A DNA stretch of 64,000 nt, from assembly GCA_016124935.1 (NCBI GenBank), contig WGMS01000003.1:1-64000 (forward strand), read 5' to 3'. The translations under genes and the position numbers were made by a program. Below, piece after piece: positions 1 through 7,969 of the stretch; the stretch's first letter is position 1; every line of letters starts with the position of its first letter. The notes beneath the pieces were generated by a model. The model had not been told where the DNA came from. It was given only the letters and a program-made list of their open reading frames with translations, and did no database searches. This DNA is from a bacterium. GTDB taxonomy: Bacteria; Cyanobacteriota; Vampirovibrionia; Obscuribacterales; Obscuribacteraceae.

Positions 1-95
1 GAAGCGAGAGTTTTTTCACCACTTAATATCGTATTAGATACCACTCTTAAAATTCGGCGTCATCTCGTCAAATCTATCGGCCGAATCGATTTTCC

Positions 96-2564
96 TTAGC
101 CGGCCCTGACAACCAGCAGATTAAATGGACAGGCTCCTAGTAAACTGTACAGCCGGGCCTCCTGCCTGAGCCGATCGGATTCTCCAAGATGTCCTGCCAG
201 AGAAAGCGCTCTGACCGCCAGACTATGCGCATAGTCCGGTCTACTGTCAGCAATCTTTTCTGCAAAAGCCGACAGCAACTCGATCATGGACGGATAATCT
301 TTGGTGACCCTCGACTCGAAGAGCCCGAGCGCTTTTTCAAAATCTTCCGAGTCTCCGCTTATCTGAGCGAGCAGTGCTTGAGCCCTGGCTAACTTTACAG
401 GCTGAGGCGGCCTCGAATTTTGAAAGCTGACCAGAGCTGAATTGATCTCGGAAAGAGCTTCTCGACTTCTACCATTCTGATAGTAGAGCAATGCCAGGTG
501 ATAACGAGTCCAGCCAACCATCACATCATAGGGACCAAGCGTCTCTCTAAAAATCGTCAGAGCTTCTTTCAGTCTGGCTCGGGTTTTCTCCAGATCGGCA
601 CCACCGGTCTGCATATCGATACGACCCAACATCAATAGAGTTCTTGCCCTGTTGATATGATTCTTCGGAAGCAGCGCCGACTCCTTAGCCAGAGCCTTTT
701 CATAAAGAGCGCGCGCCTTTTCCAAATTTCCCCGGTCATGCTCGATGAAAGCAGCATTGTGAGCCAGTCGAATCAATGACTCTGATGAAGCATCCAAATT
801 TTTGTCAGCCAGGGCTCTGGCCTTCACAAGCAAGCGCTCAGCCAGATCAAGATTGCCGGCTTCAGCCAACACCGCAATCTGATCGCAAGCGTTATTCACC
901 AGGTCTTCGATGGCCTCGACGCTTTTCTTGGAATCAGCTCGGGAAGCACTCTCTAATTCCTTCTGTAGAAGCACAGCGTTCATAGACCGCGAATCCTTGA
1001 GGGCGGCTATTCTCTGGCGCAGCAGATCCGCCTGGGCCCGCTTTCCGGTGGCCTGAGCCAAATCGAGCAATTCATTTAAACTGGCGATGAAATACTCACT
1101 ATTCTTGCCGCTTGATTCCGCCAACTGCAAGGACTGATTGAACTTCTCTTCAGCAAGGGGATACTCACCTCGATCAAATGCCTGCTGCCCGGCAAGATCC
1201 ATAGTAAGCCAGCGCTCAGAGATATCAGTCCCTGCTTTGTTCTGGATACCGGCAAAATTGATGGCAAAGACAGACAGAGCCAGAAGAATAAGAATGGAAA
1301 ATACAGACGAAATCAAAATTGGACTTCTCCAAATCGGAGTGGCCATCGTCTTTGGTCGGTTAGCAGGAGAGATACGTTTCGGCGATGCACCAATTTTGAT
1401 CAGGCGCAGATCATCCCTTAGTTCACCGGCTGTCTGGTATCTATCTGCCGGATGCTTCTCCAGGCACCGCATCACCACATAGTTGAGATCATCACTGATG
1501 GATAAAGAAGGAAATCTCTCCGACAGACTCTGGGGCTGATCATTGATATGGCTCAAAATAGTCTGAATAGGATTGTCACCCTGAAACGGAACCATGCCAG
1601 AGAGAGCCTCATACATTACACATCCGGCAGAATAAATGTCGGACCTCCGGTCCATCGACATTCCTGTACACTGTTCCGGACTCATGTATGACGGACTACC
1701 CACAAGCTCGCCGGTCTGGGTAATTCCCTGGGTGGTTTTGTCTCCATCGGGAACCACTTTGGCTATCCCAAAATCGACTATCTTCAAATTGCAGGAATCG
1801 ACATCTCCTTCGGGCACCATGATATTGCTTGGTTTGATATCACGATGAATCACCCCCTTTTCATGGGCATGGTCGAGGGCGTCGGCAATCTGCAGGAAAA
1901 GATCCACCACAACTTCTTGATCGAGATAAGACTGGTCATCGATAATCACATCGAGCCCCTTACCATCGATGTGATCCATAATGATGTAAGGGTTTCCGCT
2001 GGAAGAGACGCCATAATCATAAACAGCCACCACATTCGGGTGGGTCAGAGCGCTGACCGCGCTGGCCTCCTGCTGAAATCTCTTAACAGCCAGGGGATCT
2101 TGAACAAGATCGGACTGTAAAAGCTTAATTGCAAATGTCTTCTTCAGTTCAGCATCATGGGCCAGATAAACAGATCCCATGCCGCCAGTACCGATAAGAT
2201 CTCCGATTCTGTAGCGATTAGAGATAAAGTCATCCGGTTTGACGAGCTTGGCTTCTCTTTCCAGGCGGGTGCCCGAAGAACTCTTCATCAAGCCGGAACC
2301 CGACGGCGTTTTTCCGCGCGACGCTACCACCGGAGTAACACAGTCGCAACCGGCTTTCTTATCGCTAAAGATCCAGGATGTCAGAGACCCTTGAGAGCGC
2401 GACTTGCCACAGCGCTCACAAACTTCCACCAACTTATTCTTGTTCTTCTCTTTCTCTTCCAAGACATCTAGGTCCCGACAAGCTGTGGAGGGCTGCTTTA
2501 GATCTACCCACAAAGTGAGCCCGCTAATAAAGCTATCCAGGCGTGGCCGGTCCCTGTTCTGCAT
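96..2564 (-). CDS. Ser/Thr protein kinase with transmembrane segment and TPR tail
   Basis: Predicted membrane-anchored Hanks-type kinase of 822 residues. The kinase domain spans about residues 118-390: glycine loop GTGGMG (125-130), catalytic Lys in AIK (147), HRDIKPSN (240-247), DFG (264-266) and the SPEQ activation-segment motif (295-298), so all key catalytic residues are present. One hydrophobic segment lies at about 415-437. The rest is helical repeat sequence of TPR type, which would be extracytoplasmic if the single segment crosses the membrane. The first 117 residues carry a Cys cluster (C49, C52, C73, C75) that could bind a metal. No strong ribosome site precedes the chosen ATG; an inner start at residue 93 would keep the kinase but lose the Cys cluster. 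Substrates are unknown. Divergent from the GNAT gene, with 50 bases between. Confidence 0.9.
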   Translation of the reverse strand: MQNRDRPRLDSFISGLTLWVDLKQPSTACRDLDVLEEKEKNKNKLVEVCERCGKSRSQGSLTSWIFSDKKAGCDCVTPVVASRGKTPSGSGLMKSSSGTRLEREAKLVKPDDFISNRYRIGDLIGTGGMGSVYLAHDAELKKTFAIKLLQSDLVQDPLAVKRFQQEASAVSALTHPNVVAVYDYGVSSSGNPYIIMDHIDGKGLDVIIDDQSYLDQEVVVDLFLQIADALDHAHEKGVIHRDIKPSNIMVPEGDVDSCNLKIVDFGIAKVVPDGDKTTQGITQTGELVGSPSYMSPEQCTGMSMDRRSDIYSAGCVMYEALSGMVPFQGDNPIQTILSHINDQPQSLSERFPSLSISDDLNYVVMRCLEKHPADRYQTAGELRDDLRLIKIGASPKRISPANRPKTMATPIWRSPILISSVFSILILLALSVFAINFAGIQNKAGTDISERWLTMDLAGQQAFDRGEYPLAEEKFNQSLQLAESSGKNSEYFIASLNELLDLAQATGKRAQADLLRQRIAALKDSRSMNAVLLQKELESASRADSKKSVEAIEDLVNNACDQIAVLAEAGNLDLAERLLVKARALADKNLDASSESLIRLAHNAAFIEHDRGNLEKARALYEKALAKESALLPKNHINRARTLLMLGRIDMQTGGADLEKTRARLKEALTIFRETLGPYDVMVGWTRYHLALLYYQNGRSREALSEINSALVSFQNSRPPQPVKLARAQALLAQISGDSEDFEKALGLFESRVTKDYPSMIELLSAFAEKIADSRPDYAHSLAVRALSLAGHLGESDRLRQEARLYSLLGACPFNLLVVRAG

Positions 2565-2614
2565 TCTGCTAGAATATCCAGCGTTTAGCGGACTTCGAAG
2601 AACATCCAGGTACT

Positions 2615-3097
2615 ATGAAGCAAGAGGAATTCCTGACCATCCGAGACCAGGGCGCTGACGAAGAGGTTCCTTATCACCTGCTTCTAGAAGCTGACCCTTC
2701 TAGAGAGCTGGTCGACTCCTATCTGCAACACGGGAAGCTCAGACTTGCATTCTTAGACGACAAACTGATCGGGGTCTATGTGCTTCGAGCCGATGAGAAT
2801 AAAATAGTAGAAATAATGAATATCTCCATAGAAAAGACTCTTCAAGGCAGAGGCTTCGGCAAGCATCTGATACTGGATGCGGTTAACTTTGCAAAGTCGC
2901 ATGGCGCCTCGGAACTTATCGTCGCCACAGGCAATTCAAGCATCTCTCAGCTAGCCTTTTATCAAAAGTGCGGCTTTCGCATATCCAAGATAGTTCCGGA
3001 TCATTTTTTGAAGCACTACCCGGAAAAAATCATCGAAGACGGCATCTGGTGCCGCGACCAGATCATCTTGTCGATGGACCTCAGTAGCTGCCCATAA
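2615..3097 (+). CDS. GNAT family N-acetyltransferase
   Basis: A 160-residue protein with the GNAT fold signature. The acetyl-CoA-binding motif A is visible as ISIEKTLQGRGFGKHLI (about residues 71-87), followed by a typical second half with FYQKCGFR. This family moves an acetyl group from acetyl-CoA to an amine on a small molecule or protein; nothing in the sequence fixes the substrate. The length is normal for a single-domain GNAT. The ATG is preceded by a weak AGGT site. Its 3' end overlaps the convergent neighbour by 17 bases, so the two messages share an antisense tail. Confidence 0.85.
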   Translation: MKQEEFLTIRDQGADEEVPYHLLLEADPSRELVDSYLQHGKLRLAFLDDKLIGVYVLRADENKIVEIMNISIEKTLQGRGFGKHLILDAVNFAKSHGASELIVATGNSSISQLAFYQKCGFRISKIVPDHFLKHYPEKIIEDGIWCRDQIILSMDLSSCP

Positions 3098-3821
3098 GAG
3101 CATCTGCATTTAGAAAGTGATCCAACGAAGTCTTCAGATCGCCCGGGTCTCCCGCCGCCCCAGAAGGAGCAAGAGTAAGTGAGTTGACCACCCTGGACGA
3201 CACTCCGTCATCCTCTATCTCTGCACAATGAAGTACGCCGAGCCAGTTGTTGACCCCACTTATATAGGATTCGCAACTGTTGTTTATCACCATCACCTGA
3301 TAGCAGCTATTATCGAAATCACAAAGCTCTGTAGTATGAGAAGCAAGCTGCTCTCGTCCCTTTTCATACATCGGATTGAACTCTTCCAAGAACTGCTCCG
3401 GCGATAGCCCCAGTTTGTACGCTACCTGACTGTAATCAGCCATGGTCAACACACTCTTCACCAAAGTCGGCTCATAGCCGAGCAATAAAACAGATCGATG
3501 CGGAGCGCCATCTCGATGAGGCTTTGTACTGTTCTTCTGATCAAATCTATTGATAGAGAAGTAGTCGAGGTCGAATTGAAATCTGGGGTCCATCTTACAC
3601 TGGGACGAAAGACTTTCTTTCAATGCCACCATGAATCGACGTTCTGCGCTGGAGCTCTCCACCCCCTGCAGGCGGATCAAGAAAAAGCCTGGTCGACTGA
3701 AATCGGTTCTGAAAACAGCTTCGTATACTTTTAAGGCAAGTACCTCAAGATCATCCTGACCCGACTCAAAGCGAGCCAGCGTCTCTTCTTGAGCACTACA
3801 AGGATAACGACTCTTGATCAT
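3081..3821 (-). CDS. Uncharacterised protein with 2-oxoglutarate-oxygenase-like HxD...H...R pattern
   Basis: Last gene of a three-gene minus-strand unit. The start is placed at the ATG at 3821, one base after the TGA of the upstream gene and downstream of a GAAGGAG site, which suggests translational coupling; in-frame ATGs at 3833 and 3842 would lengthen it inside the upstream gene. The 246-residue product has HRD in TKPHRDGAPHR mid-protein, a distal His in GVLHCAE and an Arg shortly after in SSRVVNSL. That order and spacing resemble the iron-binding facial triad and 2-oxoglutarate-binding Arg of Fe(II) oxygenases. I do not recognise the family by overall sequence, so the enzymatic call is inference. 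No signal peptide is seen. Confidence 0.45.
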   Translation of the reverse strand: MIKSRYPCSAQEETLARFESGQDDLEVLALKVYEAVFRTDFSRPGFFLIRLQGVESSSAERRFMVALKESLSSQCKMDPRFQFDLDYFSINRFDQKNSTKPHRDGAPHRSVLLLGYEPTLVKSVLTMADYSQVAYKLGLSPEQFLEEFNPMYEKGREQLASHTTELCDFDNSCYQVMVINNSCESYISGVNNWLGVLHCAEIEDDGVSSRVVNSLTLAPSGAAGDPGDLKTSLDHFLNADALMGSY

Positions 3822-3822
3822 T

Positions 3823-4629
3823 TCAGTGAACATCTCCTTCATACAGAACCTTGACCATCCAACGCTTGTCTTTATCATAGTCTACCGTGCCCAGCCGCAC
3901 CCGAAGGTGAAATGAGCCCACCCGCTCGAACTCATAGATATGCTCCGAATAGACCTGCTTCTTACTGTGATCGCTAAAGGCAGTATGAATCGAAGAGACG
4001 ACTAGATCCTGCTCGACTTTCTCCGCTCCCAGCATTCTGACTTTGTTCAGAAGCAAGGTAGAGTCCACCGAGGCGCCACCACCCAGCGTGGTCCATGTAC
4101 CACCCGATGGGGGTCTAGCCAACTTGCCGGTAGAAGGATCGTAAAGAGATAGATAGACATAATTGGTTCTGCCTCCCCGGGACGGTCCATAAGGGAAACG
4201 CACCATAGGAGGTGCCATGGCGACCACGCCGGCTCTTGGAGTGTAGAAACGAAACTCCGCCTCTCCTTCGCGTCCAGGCTGTGCGAACTGGCGATAAGCC
4301 TGGCTGGTTTTACCAGTCGCCTCCGGACTGTAGGTGACGGAAACAATCCGGAACGGTCCCTTCCAGTCACCACGCAGCTTCACCGGAAAGGTCTTGAGTC
4401 TGCCATCGAGGATGCGAGGCTGTTTCTTCTGATCTAGTAAGCGAACATCGAATTTGGCAGCTGTCGCCTGCAACTCGACCGGCAAGGTAACGTCGCCCTC
4501 CATAAAGATCTTCTCGATTCTTCCTTTTAGCTTTTGGCTTGTGCCCTGAGCAAAAGCCGACGATATAAAGATGCTCTGCAAAATCAGAATCAGCAACACA
4601 TAGCAAAATGAAGAATAGCTAGGTAGCAT
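3823..4629 (-). CDS. Secreted protein of unknown function
   Basis: Starts at an ATG overlapping the stop of the upstream protease gene by one base (TAATG at 4631-4627), so the two are translationally coupled. The 268-residue product opens with a clear signal peptide: a hydrophobic stretch (YVLLILILQSIFISS) followed by AFAQG, a likely cleavage site. The mature part is rich in beta-prone sequence and has no motif I recognise. It is followed directly by the oxygenase-like gene. Given its partner it could be a substrate or inhibitor of the protease or an envelope structural protein; this is a guess from context. Confidence 0.7.
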   Translation of the reverse strand: MLPSYSSFCYVLLILILQSIFISSAFAQGTSQKLKGRIEKIFMEGDVTLPVELQATAAKFDVRLLDQKKQPRILDGRLKTFPVKLRGDWKGPFRIVSVTYSPEATGKTSQAYRQFAQPGREGEAEFRFYTPRAGVVAMAPPMVRFPYGPSRGGRTNYVYLSLYDPSTGKLARPPSGGTWTTLGGGASVDSTLLLNKVRMLGAEKVEQDLVVSSIHTAFSDHSKKQVYSEHIYEFERVGSFHLRVRLGTVDYDKDKRWMVKVLYEGDVH

Positions 4630-5732
4630 TATTTCCCGGGCAGGGTCTTGATACAAGAGGAAGGACTCTGGTTGAGAGTATATACTGAACCATCCTTGAA
4701 GCGATAGATATGACGTCTCTCGTTGAAGTTGCCGTTGAGAAGCTCTCCGCGACTGACATGAGCCCGGATCTCCTCTCTGGCGATGGTGCACGACAAAGGC
4801 ATATCACGCGACACCGGAGTTGGCTTCGGTACCGGATTTGCTTTTGTGATTAGAGCGCGAATGTCTTCTACAGGCGTGAAGAACATCTCGGAAGTGTCTC
4901 GCTTATACTGGGTAGCACCGACGACTGCACCATCAGCCATAGCAGGACCGCCAGAATTGCCGCCGATCACATGGGCCGCCACCTCCACCACCTGATTATC
5001 CTTCCAGGGCTTGGTCCTGCCATCGGGATGATTCTCTATTTCACTATGCTTTCTGCCGTTACGAATCACATAGCCACCGCTCAAAAACTGTTGCTCGGCG
5101 CCGCCGGCATGCCCGATGGTCGCCACCCTGTCGTTACCTGGACGTAGTGTTGCCGAACTTCTACCCAATGGCAGCACCGGGCAGGAGCCGATGGAAGCCA
5201 CCGGAACGGAAAGCAACGCCAGGTCGGATTTAATGTCCTGGGCTTTGAGAGTAGCCTGACCACGTTTGCCATCGCGGCTTTTTACCGTCAGATTGGGCTC
5301 CACAACACCGGCATCGGTGGTGACGACGTGATAGTCGGTCATGATCTGGCATTCATCGCCGTTCTGCCTGACGGCAAAACCTGTACCCAGTCCGCGGTTT
5401 TCGGTCTTACCCGCTTCTCGGGAATCTATCCGAAAAACCCCCGGCGAGGCGATTCGATACTGATTCAAGTCATAAGCCATTTCCGGCTCCAGTTTGCTCG
5501 CCTCGCGCAAGTCAGCGTCCCGGCTGTTGAGCTTGAACTTTCGGTCGGTCTCGACAAGCTCTTTGTAAGATTCGGCTATTTCGTCATGAAGTCGGCTGGA
5601 AGTACCGACCCGGTCCACCTGATCTTTCACCAGGGAATAGTCGGTGCGGTCGCAGGGATCTGCATCTCTTTTCAGCTTTAAAGTAGGGACTTCCTGTCCG
5701 GTGGGAGCAGGACACTGGGAATCAAATGCCAT
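4629..5732 (-). CDS. Trypsin-like serine protease
   Basis: A 367-residue serine protease of the trypsin/DegP clan. The catalytic triad is visible: His in TDYHVV, Asp in IKSDLALL and Ser in GGNSGGP. No PDZ domain follows; the C-terminal ~70 residues are an unrecognised extension with two Cys. The N-terminus (MAFDSQCPAPTGQE) is not a signal peptide and no Shine-Dalgarno sequence precedes the ATG, so the start may be misjudged or a leader may have been lost. It heads the unit with the secreted protein and the oxygenase-like protein. A strong hairpin lies upstream at 5826-5849. Confidence 0.82.
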   Translation of the reverse strand: MAFDSQCPAPTGQEVPTLKLKRDADPCDRTDYSLVKDQVDRVGTSSRLHDEIAESYKELVETDRKFKLNSRDADLREASKLEPEMAYDLNQYRIASPGVFRIDSREAGKTENRGLGTGFAVRQNGDECQIMTDYHVVTTDAGVVEPNLTVKSRDGKRGQATLKAQDIKSDLALLSVPVASIGSCPVLPLGRSSATLRPGNDRVATIGHAGGAEQQFLSGGYVIRNGRKHSEIENHPDGRTKPWKDNQVVEVAAHVIGGNSGGPAMADGAVVGATQYKRDTSEMFFTPVEDIRALITKANPVPKPTPVSRDMPLSCTIAREEIRAHVSRGELLNGNFNERRHIYRFKDGSVYTLNQSPSSCIKTLPGK

Positions 5733-5825
5733 AGGAGCTATGTAATCGCGAGGGGATAACTCTTAAGATAAATCTGGACGACATCTCCGTAAATGGGGAA
5801 TCTACGAGCCTGTCCATAAAACAAG

Positions 5826-5849
5826 CCGGGAGCAGCGCACTGCTCCCGG
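5826..5849. terminator. Strong GC-rich hairpin, terminator-like on the minus strand
   Basis: Perfect inverted repeat CCGGGAGCAG / CTGCTCCCGG with a CGCA loop, in the intergenic region between the divergent protease and thioesterase genes. Read on the minus strand it is followed by a T-rich tract (CTTGTTTTA), as in an intrinsic terminator, and it sits about 90 bases before the protease start. It could end antisense read-through or attenuate the protease unit. On the plus strand no T-tract follows. Confidence 0.5.
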
Positions 5850-5910
5850 AATGATTCCAATAGGGTATCCTTTCTTTCAACCGAAACAGAGTACAAGGAA
5901 GCTGCTGAAT

Positions 5911-6348
5911 ATGGTAGAGAGCAAAACAGAAAAACTGGCAATGGCTGTCGCCAACCACATGGAAAAAGGTGACAAGTTCAGCAGCATGCTCGGCATGAAG
6001 CTGGTAAGCGCCGAAGCAGGAGAAGCCGTGGTCTCTCTAGAGATAACCGAGCTACTGGTCAATGGTCACGGTATCTGTCATGGCGGTGTCATGTTCAGCC
6101 TGGCCGACACCGCATTCGCCTACGCCTGCAATTCTCGCAACCATAAGACCGTCGCCCTCAACTGTTCTATCTCCTTTCTCTCACCGGTCAAAGTCGGCCA
6201 GCTTCTGCGAGCCACCGCCACCGAAAAGAGCTTGAAGGGTAGAACCGGTGTCTACGACATCGCTGTATGCGACGAAGCCGGCGAGACCGTAGCGCTCTTT
6301 CGCGGCACTTCATATCGAATGAAGGATTTCGTCATAGAGACAGATTAG
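5911..6348 (+). CDS. PaaI-type acyl-CoA thioesterase (hotdog fold)
   Basis: A 145-residue hotdog-fold thioesterase. The PaaI/4HBT signature is seen in VNGHGICHGGVMFSLADTAFA, with the His-Gly-Gly and Asp expected at the active site, followed by ALNCSISFLSP. The family hydrolyses acyl-CoA or aryl-CoA esters in the cytoplasm; the acyl group cannot be read from sequence. The ATG at 5911 is chosen because AAGGAAG lies nine bases upstream; an ATG at 5851 would add 20 residues foreign to the family and would overlap the hairpin region. It stands alone, convergent with the DUF547 gene. Confidence 0.88.
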   Translation: MVESKTEKLAMAVANHMEKGDKFSSMLGMKLVSAEAGEAVVSLEITELLVNGHGICHGGVMFSLADTAFAYACNSRNHKTVALNCSISFLSPVKVGQLLRATATEKSLKGRTGVYDIAVCDEAGETVALFRGTSYRMKDFVIETD

Positions 6349-6449
6349 TTCTCGGTACCGACAATTCTAACTGGAAACGGGAAAACCATCGACCCTGCCC
6401 CTTCGCTTCGCCGAATTTAAATATTTGGCCGGTCAAGCGTCCAGATTTT

Positions 6450-7550
6450 CTATTTCTTTTCGACAGATTCGACAGATAGGACCCGCGGGAAAATATAGAG
6501 TGCAGGTGTCGAAGAAGGCCTATTTAGCGCGCCGGAAGTGGATACGCCTCTGACCTTTGAATAATCGGAATCCCATGCAGGCTCTGCCATAGCCACTCCG
6601 AAACTACGAAAAACCAGGCTAGTCACCTCGGATTTTTGACTGCTGGCTGCTTTCTTCGTGGCACCAGGGCTTTCCGGGCACAGATCGTTGAGGGTCCAGT
6701 CGAAGGGCTCGTAGATGACTTTGATCTCCGCATCTTTCTTGCCGATGCGGTCTATCTGGGCATGAAGATCGCTGCCTCCTTTTTTCTTCAGATAAGCGAC
6801 GATAATCTGATCGTCTGTAGGAGGAGGGAAGGCGCTCCCCAGGCCGACAGACTTGGCAAAATCAAGGGGAAACCAGCGAAACAGTTGAGGCACATAGATA
6901 GTACCGCCTCTGGTATCTACCCTGACATTGCGCGGAGAGCCCAAATATTCTCTAGCTTTTCTATCTAGCCATTGATCTAAACCTGGCGCAGAAAATGCGA
7001 CCCGCTCTATGGTGGCACCACCGACAGCGGCAGGCACCACCGCAAAATGGGTTCTGGGATCACAGAAATCCCGCCGCAGAAGATTGTGCTCGATCTGGGC
7101 AAGAGTAGCGGTTTTGCCACCGATCGTGATCTTGTTGTCTTCCCAGAATCCGTCAATCTGCCTTATGCTGCTTTCTGGATAGTAGGCTTTATTCCCTTTA
7201 ATCGGATAGTACTTCAAAACCAGATAGATGGTTAGAGCATTGTATGCATTCAGCCACAGAGCTTTCTTTTCGTCCTCGGAGAAGCTCTTGTACTCTTCCT
7301 CACCGATAGCGGTCAGGCTGTCTATATAACGCTTGAGGTTCTCCGGACTCTTCTTCCAGCTGCCATAGTCTACCAAGGACATCCCGACATACTTTTGCAG
7401 CTCATCGGTAAATGCAGTATGACGATGATCAAAGGCGAGGGCACTGCTGCTGCCACTACCGACAAACAGCGAAAGAATCAACAGGGCGGAAATGCAAATT
7501 CTGGAGAAAGAGCTATTGGAATAAAACACTCGTCGCGAACCTTTTTGCAT
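6450..7550 (-). CDS. DUF547 domain secreted protein
   Basis: A 366-residue exported protein with an N-terminal signal peptide (hydrophobic ICISALLILSLFVGSG, then ALAF). DUF547 hallmarks are present: LWLNAYNALTIYLVL, the THFAVV segment and the FDWTLND motif near the end. In most members the central motif reads like HFALVCAS with a conserved Cys; here it is HFAVVPAAVGGAT, so that Cys is absent. The biochemical role of DUF547 is not established. It starts three bases after the stop of the CDGSH gene, forming a two-gene unit. Confidence 0.85.
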   Translation of the reverse strand: MQKGSRRVFYSNSSFSRICISALLILSLFVGSGSSSALAFDHRHTAFTDELQKYVGMSLVDYGSWKKSPENLKRYIDSLTAIGEEEYKSFSEDEKKALWLNAYNALTIYLVLKYYPIKGNKAYYPESSIRQIDGFWEDNKITIGGKTATLAQIEHNLLRRDFCDPRTHFAVVPAAVGGATIERVAFSAPGLDQWLDRKAREYLGSPRNVRVDTRGGTIYVPQLFRWFPLDFAKSVGLGSAFPPPTDDQIIVAYLKKKGGSDLHAQIDRIGKKDAEIKVIYEPFDWTLNDLCPESPGATKKAASSQKSEVTSLVFRSFGVAMAEPAWDSDYSKVRGVSTSGALNRPSSTPALYIFPRVLSVESVEKK

Positions 7551-7553
7551 GGA

Positions 7554-7817
7554 CTATTCTTCTGAAGGAGGAAGAGAAGAATGGGTGCCATCGCAGCGTG
7601 GCGGATTGTGGGTGTGTTTGCAGTTGCACAGAGCCATTTTTGTCTCTGTTTCCACCGTAAAACGATGGGGAGTAAACTCGGTTCCGGCATGGGAGCCGTC
7701 GCACATCGGCTGCTTCTTAGAACGACCGCAAGAACACCAGGCATAATTGCCCGGGGCCAGAGTCATGATGCAGGGCTTTCTATCGTAGACGACTTTCTCA
7801 CTCTTGCTCTCGCTCAT
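7554..7817 (-). CDS. CDGSH iron-sulfur domain protein, two motifs
   Basis: An 87-residue protein with two CDGSH-type 2Fe-2S binding motifs, CSCGRSKKQPMCDGSH and CNCKHTHNPPRCDGTH, each with three Cys and one His. Such small proteins bind redox-active 2Fe-2S clusters; their role in bacteria is mostly unknown. The start at MSESKSEK is preferred because GAGGAG lies upstream and because an ATG at 7883 would add 22 residues absent from the family. It leads directly into the DUF547 gene. Confidence 0.9.
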   Translation of the reverse strand: MSESKSEKVVYDRKPCIMTLAPGNYAWCSCGRSKKQPMCDGSHAGTEFTPHRFTVETETKMALCNCKHTHNPPRCDGTHSSLPPSEE

Positions 7818-7969
7818 AATTCGTCGAGTCTCCTCTTCTGAAAGTTGTGCTCTTACAATCCGCCTCGAAATCGACAGCGACAATTTTACTCGATCTCAAG
7901 GGTAACCTATTGGCATGTAAGACGCCATAAGATTCAATATCCTCACTTGTCTAATCGCAAGAAATTGAC

